From the NCBI GenBank assembly GCA_030867875.1, contig JAOWCC010000287.1, forward strand, positions 503,501 through 567,500: DNA of 64,000 nt, written 5' to 3'. Positions 49,001 through 60,900 of this stretch are shown here, one piece after another (positions within the stretch are counted from its first letter, which is position 1; each line of letters starts with the position of its first letter). Below the pieces are notes generated by a model that was given only the letters and a program-made list of their open reading frames with translations, did no database searches and had not been told where the DNA came from. This DNA is from Actinernus sp. WN-2022 (lineage: Eukaryota; Cnidaria; Anthozoa; Actiniaria; Actinernidae). The translations under genes and the position numbers were made by a program.

Positions 49001-51898
49001 AAAGGCATGGATGAAGAAGGGAGAGTCTGGACCACCACCTTTTACATTAGGTACTGAACAACATGTCAAGTGAGGTGTACAACAACCTGATTGGCATGTC
49101 GAGTGAGGTGTATAACAACCTAGTTATAAACTAGGTTGTTCAGTGAGGTGTATAACAACATGATTATCATACAAACTTGCATGTCGAGTGAGGTGTATAA
49201 CAACATGATTATAAACTGGCATGTCAAGTGAGGTGTATAACAACATGGTTATCATACAAACTGGCATGTCGAGTGAGGTGTATAAGAACATGGTTATCAT
49301 ACAAACTGGCATGTCGAATGAGGTGTATAACAACCTGGTTATCATACAAACTGGCATGTTGAGTGAGGTGTATAACAACATGGTTATCATACAAACTGGC
49401 ATGTTGAGTGAGGTGTATAACAACCTGGTTATCATACAAACTGGCATGTCGAATGAGGTGTATAACAACCTGGTTATCATACAAACTGGCATGTTGAGTG
49501 AGGTGCATAACAACCTGGTTATCATACAAACTGGCATGTCGAATGAGGTGTATAACAACCTGGTTATCATACAAACTGGTATGTTGAGTGAGGTGCATAA
49601 CAACCTGGTTATCATACAAACTGGCATGTCGAGTGAGGTGTATAACAACCTGGTTATCGTACAAACTGGCATGTCGAGTGAGGTGTATAACAACCTGGTT
49701 GTCATACAAACTGGCATGTTGAGTGAGGTGTATAACAATCTGGTTATCATACATGTGCGAATTGTATCAGACTCAAAATAATTCTTTATTCTTGGGTGTC
49801 TGGGGTATTGTGTGAATTGCTCATGTTGTCTGAAGCCAATTATAAGAAGTCCCTTTAATGACACAGTCGACAACAACATCAACAAGGTACAGATCGATAA
49901 TGATTGACATTTTTGTTTTGAAAATAAATGTTCAATATCCAATGTTACAAAACGATCATCGGTGTCTAGTAGAATCCAGATTTTTTTATTGCTTCAATGG
50001 ATTCTATCAATCTGTCTATGATTTTCATTTGTTTGAAAATGAGTATGAAACCAATGTAAATAGTGTTGACCTGACCCTGTGATTCTGATTACTTTTTACA
50101 GTGAACAAAGAAGAGAACAAAGCTATTGTTACTGTACTACTGAAGGCCATGAGCAGTAGAAAGTATGTGATGGCTCAACCTCATTTCAATGTATTTAGTT
50201 GTTTGCTTTATCTCTACTAATCATCAGATTGGCATACATGTACATTGTTGGTGTAAATGAGTCTGAATGCCAAGATAGCACAACAGATTGTTTTATTCTC
50301 CGGGGGGGGGGGGGGACTCCCCATAAAAATAGACGGGGGTGCTCGACCTATCTTTTAGGGGTTAAAATCGTTAGCAGTGCGATCTCTTAGGGGTCTTCCA
50401 AAGGTCTGCTATCTTTTAGGGGTCTGCGAGACCCAAAATTTTTGTGGCCGAGAAAAAATAGCGCTGGATCAAAGCAAAGCTACGTTAAAACAATGTTACT
50501 GTTATGCCAAAGGCCAATGTTTACAAGAAGTAATCGAGAATGAAGACTGAAACCTCTCTGGATCCGGTAAACTAACTAAGGTGGTCCTCCCATGATAATG
50601 TTCTGTCAAAGCTTGGTGGGCAGATTCAGGGTTTCTCCAAGTCCATTGACGTTGTTTGGTCCTTTTTATCTTGTGGAAGTACAGAAACGAGTTATCGGGA
50701 TGGTTGGAGAAATCGTCTCGCTTACAAACTACGTTGTTAACAGAATGGAATGCTTGGAATGCAACTTGATCATCAATATTTCATTTAATTACTAATTGAA
50801 GATCTATGTGGAACATTAATAATATTGCTGTTGGAATTAATGTTGCTTAAGTCCTTGTCGCCCTTTCCCTTCTTGCTACCGACTGTAAAGTTTAACTGCT
50901 ACCATATTTGTACATGAACAAGCAGCTGTGTTAACCACGTAGGAGATGTGCGTGCTCATGTGCCGATAGTGACTTAAAACCCTTGTACATTTTCATGGCT
51001 AACTCACTTAATATTAATGGAAGGTGGCTCAAACTTTGACAGATATAGTATTGGGTCCCCGTGAATCACTTAGTGGTGATGTCGTAATGATGACATCATC
51101 AGTCACGTGACGTTAAGTTCATGCTCGTATCTCCCTCACTTCTAATGTATGAAGCTCAAACTTTGACAGACATGGTATTGGGTCCCCATAAATCACTTAG
51201 TGGTGACACATGGTTTTACAGGCTACATACACTGTAGGCTATCACAACAGCAATAATAACTTAAATTGTGAACATTTCCACATGTTTACCCTTGGTAACA
51301 CACTAAAATACACTTTACATCCACAAGTTCACGATTGCGGCACTATGTTTTCCCCTAGAGAAACGTCCTATGCAATCCATTTAATTTTCTCCCAGGTATT
51401 CCTCCACGACTGTTGCATTCCCAGCACAGTTTGTTGATGCACTGGAGTTTGCAAGTGTTAGCCAAATTCCAATAAGACCAGACTGAATTTACAATGCTTT
51501 TATTGACACATTGGCAGTCAGTTGGGTGGGGAATGTGTACGTGTTTGAACTGGGGACCATCCCCATTGCTGTTCAGTCTCTGTCAAGTAGAGAAACTCTT
51601 TAATTAACCTAGACTTAAAACGTACGGCGACAGGGCATTTTCAGTGGCTGCGCCGGGCCTATGGAACTCTCTTCCATTGGATATTAAATGCAGTGAGTCA
51701 GTAAAAGTTTTTAAGAATAGACTTAAGACCTGGCTTTTTAAACAAGCCTTTAATTTATAGATTATCCTTGTTACATCCCATGTATATAAAACATTTTTAT
51801 AATATAGTTTTTAATTTTTAGCATAGTTTGTATTATTAGATTCATTTGAATGGATGTAAAGCGTTATTGGTCTTAACGGAAATGACGCTATATAAATA

Positions 51899-51929
<31 letters not shown>

Positions 51930-54900
51930 TTTGCTCCTACAGCTGCTCCATTTTTCTGTCCTGCTTCTCACTTTTTTCATAGAACTTATTTGCAAACTTT
52001 TTCATGACTTTGAGGAGGCCATCATAGGCTGACCATTTCTATTGTTGTGAAGTCTATTTTTCTCCAGGAAGTGAATGTAAGTCAATCATTGAGCCAAATT
52101 TAGTCTTGTCCATTTTCTGTACTGGCGGTACACGATACACAGCCAAACACCAATGTAAGAAGCAGAGTTATTTTATTCTCTTATCAAACTCATTAATAAT
52201 TCATGAAGCAAAAACAAAGGAAATCGCTGAACAATAAGTGATCTTTACCGTAAATCTGATACAGATTTCTTCCTGATTTACAAACTTTTGCTTTGATTTT
52301 CTCTGCCAAAACAAGTCACATCACCAAAATAATTGAAAACTTGACTCTATCTAGTGTCTGTGCTTTCAGCTCGAGTTTGTAAATCCCATAAAGCACGGCC
52401 ACTCATTCTGTATCTATTACCTAAGCCTTGCACGATAGCTGTCATCATGTCTTCACTTTTCCCCTCAACCTACGTATGTACATGTATGACCGAGTGATAT
52501 GGTTACAAGTTCAGGTATTAACAATTGCATAACATTCCATTTTCAATGTAATGCATACTGTGACACAAATTTTACAGGGTGTCGGCTGAAGGTCGTGATG
52601 AGAGTATAGATGCACTTGTCAGAACCTTCCCCAAGAACAAGCTGCTTATCCTCATGTTCGTAGAAATGAAAGGTAGGTAAGACTCAACAAGTTGCAATCA
52701 TTTGCAGAGTTATCGCCAGACAGTGTTGTTATGCATACCAGTCTGTATACATACAGAGGTATCGGTTATTATTTTATGGATGGGAGTGCTTTATTATAAG
52801 TAATACCATGACAAGATGGAAATTAGTGATTAAATGTCTCCAGAGTTCGTGGAAGTCTTTTACAAACTCTCCTGAGGCTTGAGAGGAAATTTAATCACCA
52901 ATTTCCCAAATTGTCATGGTATACATTTAAGTTTGTAATACTTTGATCGCCGAGGAATGGAATAAATCACTGAGACGTTTAGTATTCTCTGCCTAAAGGC
53001 ATTGCAGTTGAGTTGCTTTCGAAATGTTTTAATGCTTGATGGAATGACCTTGTTTTTGAGAAGAATAGCAATAAAACACGATGCAATTATGTGCTTGACT
53101 AAATATTTAAAGGTAAAGGTAGTCATTTATATAGTGCAAATTCTATATGAATTTATCCAAATGCGCTTGACAAGGTTATGTTTGTGACTGCTATTGTGGC
53201 GCAATGTGCTGCCGTGGTCATGCGTATATGGTTTTAAGTATCCCACATGGAAGAAGCGGGTTTGAGAAATGAAGAGAAGAACGTCCAGATTGATATACGT
53301 GATCCCACATGGATTACGTTGAAGGTTATGATGAAGGCAGGTCAGTTTGTATTCAATTTTTTCACTCGGTAGTGCAGGACTATGCATGCCAGAGGGAAGC
53401 AAGAGTTGATGCTTTTGACCCTCCGTTCAGCCTGCATTGTCTTATAACATTATTGTTCTGCTGGGAAATTTAGTAGACAATGGACTTCAAACTAAATTTC
53501 CCCCAAGGTTAAACTTCCCTCGGAAAACGAAAGAATCCGAGGTGATCATGGTATTACTAAATAAGAAATAATCCACTCGTAGAACTCGGCATACAAAACT
53601 ACAATGATCTGGGTCTTGAGCAAATATATTCCATATCCGAACTAGTGAAAATATAGATGCCATCATGTTTGCCTCCATTTGAACTTTTATGAAGACCACA
53701 GAGATACAGGAGCTGTAGGAAGATGGAACTGGTTGAATGAGCAACCACATAATAAAAATTCCGGGCAAAAGAGCAAAATATGATAAAATAATTCTAATGA
53801 TTTTCCTGACTAAAACTGAGCTCATCTAGCTGGGTAAGCAACTTGTATAATAATTTTCATATACTTATATGTATACACCTTTTTATTTCTTGACATGTCT
53901 TTGTAAATAGCCGTGCATATTTCTTACATTCTTGTAACACTTGATGTCTTTTCATCAGTGCAGTAAAGCCCATTTAGTTATTTTAATTTAATTTTATTTG
54001 CTGACTTGTTTTCTCAGGTGTTGGTGAACTACTTAAGGTGGCTGCTACTACAGGACCTGTGATACTAGGAGACAATAGGTCACTTGAGGTGTCTGATAGA
54101 ACGAGGATGCACATATCTGTATTGTTAGCCACCATATGGGATGCGTTTGGGTGAGTAACTGGTTAGTTCCTGGTGCTGTTGTATTGCAGTGTTCTCCCCA
54201 GCCCTTTTAAGCATGGTGGGCCGCCTGGCTTGACTTAGCAAAACAGGATTATCACCTGGCTTGACTTAGCAAAACAGGATTAACACCTGGCGTGACTTAG
54301 TAAAACAGGATTATCACATGGCTTGACTTAGCAAAACAGGATTGCCTGGCTTGACTTAGCAAAACAGGATTATCACCTGGCTTGAGATAGCAAAGCATGA
54401 TGCCACCTGGCTTTAATATTTTTCACAATTTTCATATTCTTACCACTTGATGGCCAGAATCTTCTGCAGTATCACTCGTATTCCCATGTTTGTTGACGTC
54501 ATCTTGAAATTTTTCCAAAGTACAATAGGGTCATTTCCAATCCACACTGTGATCAACTGGTTGAAAGAACAAAGTCTCTGATTTCAAATACAAATTTCCG
54601 AGGACTTAAACGTTTTTAGTAAATAATTTTATAATTTAGTAAATTCGCAGCAAATTACAAATCAAGAAAACTTCAACCTGTTAAAGTCTTAGGCTTAGTT
54701 TTTGAGTAGTTTTCTTTTCGTTTTGCGAAACGCTGCACGTTCGTACCAAAAAATAGGAATGGGTGATTGCCTCAGTTTTCTTTTAGTTTTCGTGACTGGC
54801 TCATCCAAACCACATGCACATGACATTTTGTGGCAGTGTGTTTCCAACCTCATTCCCAACCTTGTTCCCAGGGTATCTGCATGCTTAATACCCACAAGGT

Positions 54901-57900
54901 CCAGACTTTCAAGATGCTGTACTATATAATGACTAGCGAGACTAGTGCAAATCTCATTCAATAACCTGTACGAGTATTTGTAAAACTGTTTTGTAATCGT
55001 TTTTATCAACATTTTCCATTCAGATATAATGAGAAGGAGAAAGCACCATTCATCAGTGATGCAGAGGCAGTTATCGGGTAACTAGAAATACAAGTTAACA
55101 ATTTACACTTTGATCAGACATTGAGCTCGAGATTTCTGTTGACTGACAATTGATCACCACCTTGGACTAGCAGTAGGCAGTCAGTTTGTGAGCTGACTTG
55201 ACAGATGGCATCACTTGTCTATGCCAAATGGATTGTTTGACGTCAGTCAGTTTGTGAGCTGACCTGACAGATGGCATCACTTGTCTATGCCAAATGGATT
55301 GTTTGACGTCAGTCAGTTTGTGAGCTGACTTGACAGATGGCATCACTTGTCTATGCCAAATGAATTGTTTGACGTCAGTCATTTTGTGAGCTGACTTGAC
55401 AGATGGCATTGCTTGTCTATGCCAAATGAATTGTTTGACGTCAGTCAATTTGTGAGCTGACTTGACAGATGGCATTGCTTGTCTATGCCAAATGAATTGT
55501 TTGACGTCAGTCAGTTTGTGAGCTGACTTGACAGATGGCATCGCTTATCTGTTCCAAATGAATTGTTTGACGTCAGTCAGTTTGTGAGCTGACTTGACAG
55601 ATGGCATCGCTTATCTGTTCCAAATGAATTGTTTGACGTCAGTCAGTTTGTGAGCTGACTTGACAGATGGCATTGCTTGTCTATGCCAAATGGATTGTTT
55701 GACGTCAGTCAGTTTGTGAGCTGACTTGACAGATGGCATTGCTTGTCTATGCCAAATGAATTGTTTGACGTCAGTCAGTTTGTGAGCTGACTTGACAGAT
55801 GGCATTGCTTGTCTATGCCAAATGGATTGTTTGACGTCAGTCAGTTTGTGAGCTGACTTGACAGATGGCATTGCTTGTCTATGCCAAATGGATTGTTTGA
55901 CGTCAGTCAGTTTGTGAGCTGACTTGACAGATGGCATTGCTTGTCTATGCCAAATGAATTGTTTGACGTCAGTCAGTTTGTGAGCTGACTTGACAGATGG
56001 CATTGCTTGTCTATGCCAAATGAATTGTTTGACGTCAGTCAGTTTGTGAGCTGACTTGACAGATGGCATTGCTTGTCTATGCCAAATGGATTGTTTGACG
56101 TCAGTCAGTTTGTGAGCTGACTTGACAGATGGCATTGCTTGTCTATGCCAAATGGATTGTTTGACGTCAGTCAGTTTGTGAGCTGACTTGACAGATGGCA
56201 TTGCTTGTCTATGCCAAATGAATTGTTTGACGTCAGTCAGTTTGTGAGCTGACTTGACAGATGGCATCGCTTATCTGTTCCAAATGAATTGTTTGACGTC
56301 AGTCAGTTTGTGAGCTGACTTGACAGATGGCATTACTTGTCTATGCCAAATGGATTGTTTGACGTCAGTCAGTTTGTGAGCTGACTTGACAGATGGCATT
56401 GCTTGTCTGTTCCAAATGAATTGTTTGACGTCAGTCAGTTTGTGAGCTGACTTGACAGATGGCATTGCTTGTCTATGCCAAATGAATTGTTTGACGTCAG
56501 TCAGTTTGTGAGCTGACTTGACAGATGGCATCGCTTATCTGTTCCAAATGAATTGTTTGACGTCAGTCAGTTTGTGAGCTGACTTGACAGATGGCATTGC
56601 TTGTCTGTTCCAAATGAATTGTTTGACGTCAGTCAGTTTGTGAGCTGACTTGACAGATGGCATTGCTTGTCTATGCCAAATGAATTGTTTGACGTCAGTC
56701 AGTTTGTGAGCTGACTTGACAGATGGCATCGCTTATCTGTTCCAAATGAATTGTTTGACGTCAGTCAGTTTGTGAGCTGACTTGACAGATGGCATTGCTT
56801 GTCTATGCCAAATGGATTGTTTGACGTCAGTCAGTTTGTGAGCTGACTTGACAGATGGCATCGCTTATCTGTTCCAAATGAATTGTTTGACGTCAGTCAG
56901 TTTGTGAGCTGACTTGACAGATGGCATTGCTTGTCTGTTCCAAATGAATTGTTTGACGTCAGTCAGTTTGTGAGCTGACTTGACAGATGGCATTGCTTGT
57001 CTATGCCAAATGAATTGTTTGACGTCAGTCAGTTTGTGAGCTGACTTGACAGATGGCATCGCTTATCTGTTCCAAATGAATTGTTTGACGTCAGTCAGTT
57101 TGTGAGCTGACTTGATAGATGGCATTGCTTGTCTATGCCAAATGGATTGTTTGACGTCAGTCAGTTTGTGAGCTGACTTGACAGATGGCATCACTTGTCT
57201 ATGCCAAATGAATTGTTTGATGTCAGTCAGTTTGTGAGCTGACTTGACAGATGGCATCGCTTATCTGTTCCAAATGAATTGTTTGACGTCAGTCAGTTTG
57301 TGAGCTGACTTGACAGATGGCATTGCTTGTCTATGCCAAATGAATTGTTTGACGTCACATTTGCTGTTCTTGTTTCTGCAGGCATTACATGAACCAGGGT
57401 AGTACACAGGCCCACATTGAGGGCTGCACAGCATTGTGTGCACTCATTCAGGTGACAAATGTTTTCTATTCAATTAATGTTTTTAGGGGAGGTGGGTGGG
57501 GGACTACATGTACCTTTTCATGAATTGTATTTTATCCCTGTTACCCCATGACTTGGTGAAGTTGTTTCAATTCCTTCATTTTTTTCAGGGCACACAAGAA
57601 AGTGCAGCATCAGTGTTAAAATCAGGCATTCTAACTCACATCATTAATCTCGGTGCAATGGACGATTTGCCAGCCAAGGTAACGTGTCCGCATTTACCTT
57701 GCATGTATGTGTCCCCATTTTACCTTGTGCACAGCAACCTCTGATATCTAACCTAGGAAGGTGTTGAACGAGAGCCATGTGTGTTTGGACACTGCAAACA
57801 GCTGGTGCTGTGGTTTTAAGTGCTTCAACACTACATACCTTTCAATATAACCCGAGTAGATGTTGGACTGGTCGAAATGTGTAAACTGTATTTTATTTAT

Positions 57901-60900
57901 GTCAAGTCGCTTCAACATCGGTATTGTTAATTTAGATAAATTGAATTTTAAAATTAGTGAACTATTTAGTTAACTTCGTGTAAATTAGTGTAACCACAAG
58001 ACATATGGTCCATTTAAATTAGGGGGCTGAATGTAAAGTGACGTTTGAAAATAGAACCGTTGATTCATGCAAACGTCCTCAAGCCTAGTCAACCAACGTC
58101 TCTTTTTTGTGTAGCTAATTTAGTTAACTAAATTAATACTATGTGTAGCTAATTTAGTTAAGTCCAAATAGTCAACACCGACGTTGGAGCGACTACTGGG
58201 TGCTGTGAAAATAGTTGATTTTCAATGGAAGTTGTATAGTAACTTTTGAATTTTAATTATGTACTTTAATGTGTCTGTATCAGATAGTGGCTGCAGAAAC
58301 ACTTGCATTAGGTACATCGGACAAGGTGTTGTGCACATCTCTAGGAGAAGAGGTTTGGAAGTTATTCCAGCAACTTTATATTATCAAAACAGTCCCTTTC
58401 AATGTTGAGTTGTAGGGATGAAGGGATTTCGTTTGATTTTTTTTTTAATTTCAGAAGAGATGTTATACAAAACAAGACCCAACATTGATTAAGGGAGGGG
58501 GAGGGAGGAGGGAGGAGGGAGGAGGGAGGGAGGAGGGAGAATGTGTGCAAACGATTGTATATACTGTTAGGAGAACATGATAGCCAAAATTGTTGTATTG
58601 TACATTGTACCAACACATTTTGGCAATGATTCTAGTAGTCATTGTATCGCACCAACACATTTTGGCAATGATTGTAGTAGTCATTGTATCGCACCAACAC
58701 ATTTTGACAATGATTCTAGTAGTCATGGTATTGCACCAACACATTTTGACAATGATTGTAGTAGTCATTGTATCGCACCAACACATTTTGACAATGATTG
58801 TAGTAGTCATTGTATCGCACCAACACATTTTGACAATGATTGTAGTAGTCATTGTATCGCACCAACACATTTTGACAATGATTGTAGTAGTCATTGTATC
58901 GCACCAACACATTTTGGCAATGATTCTAGTAGTCATTGTATTGCACCAACACATTTTCACAATGATTGTAGGAGTCATTGTATCGCACCAACACATTTTG
59001 ACAATGATTCTAGGAGTCATTGTATCGCACCAACACATTTTGGCAATGATTCTAGTAGTCATTGTATTGCACCAACACATTTTCACAATGATTGTAGGAG
59101 TCATTGTATCGCACCAACACATTTTGACAATGATTGTAGTAGTCATTGTATCGCACCAACACATTTTGGCAATGATTGTAGTAGTCATTGTATCGCACCA
59201 ACACATTTTGGCAATGATTGTAGTAGTCATTGTATCGCACCGACACATTTTAACAATGATTCTAGTAGTCATTGTATCGCACCAACACATTTTGGCAATG
59301 ATTGTAGTAGTCATTGTATCGCACCAACACATTTTAACAATGATTTTCGTAGTCATTGTATCGCACCAACACATTTTCACAATGATTGTAGTAGTCATTG
59401 TATCGCACCAACACATTTTGGCAATGATTCTAGTAGTCATTGTATTGCACCAACACATTTTGACAATGATTGTAGTATTCATTGTATCGCACCAACACAT
59501 TTTAACAATGATTGTAGTAGTCATTGTATCGCACCAACACATTTTCACAATGATTGTAGTATTCATTGTATCGCACCAACACATTTTGGCAATGATTCTA
59601 GTAGTCATGGTATTGCACCAACACATTTTGACAATGATTGTAGTAGTCATTGTATCGCACCAACACATTTTGGCAATGATTGTAGTAGTCATTGTATTGC
59701 ACCAACACATTTTGACAATGATTGTAGGAGTCATTGTATCGCACCAACACATTTTGACAATGATTCTAGGAGTCATTGTATCGCACCAACATATTTTGGC
59801 AATGATTGTAGTAGTCATTGTATCGCACCAACGCATTTTAACAATGATTCTAGTAGTCATTGTATCGCACCAACACATTTTGGCAATGATTTTCGTAGTC
59901 ATTGTATCGCACCAACACGTTTTGACAATGATTGTAGTAGTCATTGTATCGCACCAACACATTTTGGCAATGATTCTAGTAGTCATTGTATTGCACCAAC
60001 ATATTTTAACAATGATTTTCGTAGTCATTGTATCGCACCAACCCATTTTGACAATGATTCTAGTAGTCATTGTATCGCACCAACACATTTTGGCAATGAT
60101 TCTAGTAGTCATTGTATTGCACCAACACATTTTGACAATGATTGTAGGAGTCATTGTATCGCACCAACACATTTTGACAATGATTCTAGGAGTCATTGTA
60201 TCGCACCAACATATTTTGGCAATGATTGTAGTAGTCATTGTATCGCACCAACACATTTTAACAATGATTGTAGTAGTCATTGTATCGTACCAACACATTT
60301 TGGCAATGATTTTCGTAGTCATTGTATCGCACCAACACGTTTTGACAATGATTGTAGTAGTCATTGTATCGCACCAACACATTTTGGCAATGATTCTAGT
60401 AGTCATTGTATTGCACCAACATATTTTAACAATGATTTTCGTAGTCATTGTATCGCACCAACCCATTTTGACAATGATTCTAGTAGTCATTGTATCGCAC
60501 CAACACATTTTGGCAATGATTCTAGTAGTCATTGTATTGCACCAACACATTTTGACAATGATGATTGTAGGAGTCATTGTATCGCACCAACACATTTTGA
60601 CAATGATTGTAGTAGTCATTGTATCACACCAACACATTTTGACAATGATTCTAGTAGTCATTGTATCGCACCAACACATTTTGGCAATGATTGTAGTAGT
60701 CATTGTATCGCACCAACACATTTTGACAATGATTGTAGTAGTCATTGTATCACACCAACACATTTTGGCAATGATTGTAGTAGTCATTGTATTGTACCAA
60801 CACATTTTGGCAATGATTGTAGTAGTCATTGTATCGCACGGATTGTAGGATTGTAGTTGTCGTTGTTGTAACACCAAGGTATCTGTCTCTCCAGGGCCTC

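Larger units (their letters stand above)
50163..52577. other. intron 10: G-rich repeat, direct repeats and a LINE end
   Basis: A poly-G run followed by ATCTTTTAGGGGTC-type repeats lies at 50295-50460. Two copies of a 50-bp block (CTCAAACTTTGACAGA...ATCACTTAGTGGTGA) start near 51030 and 51150. Then follows the LINE fragment at 51600. No host exon seen. Confidence 0.6.

Noticed and set aside
49124..49942. 272-codon ORF on the - strand
   Set aside because: Translation of the 45-bp array in unc45 intron 9.
55176..57358. CRISPR-like array
   Set aside because: Units are adjacent copies of one 66-bp sequence without unique spacers, and the host is an animal.
55167..57443. Repeated MPSVKSAHKLTDVKQ reading frames
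   Set aside because: Produced by the 66-bp minisatellite on the strand opposite to unc45; no start context or flanking gene.
58463..60877. ORFs of 752-804 codons on both strands
   Set aside because: They lie wholly in a 42-bp tandem array inside a unc45 intron; the period is a multiple of three, so frames stay open without selection.
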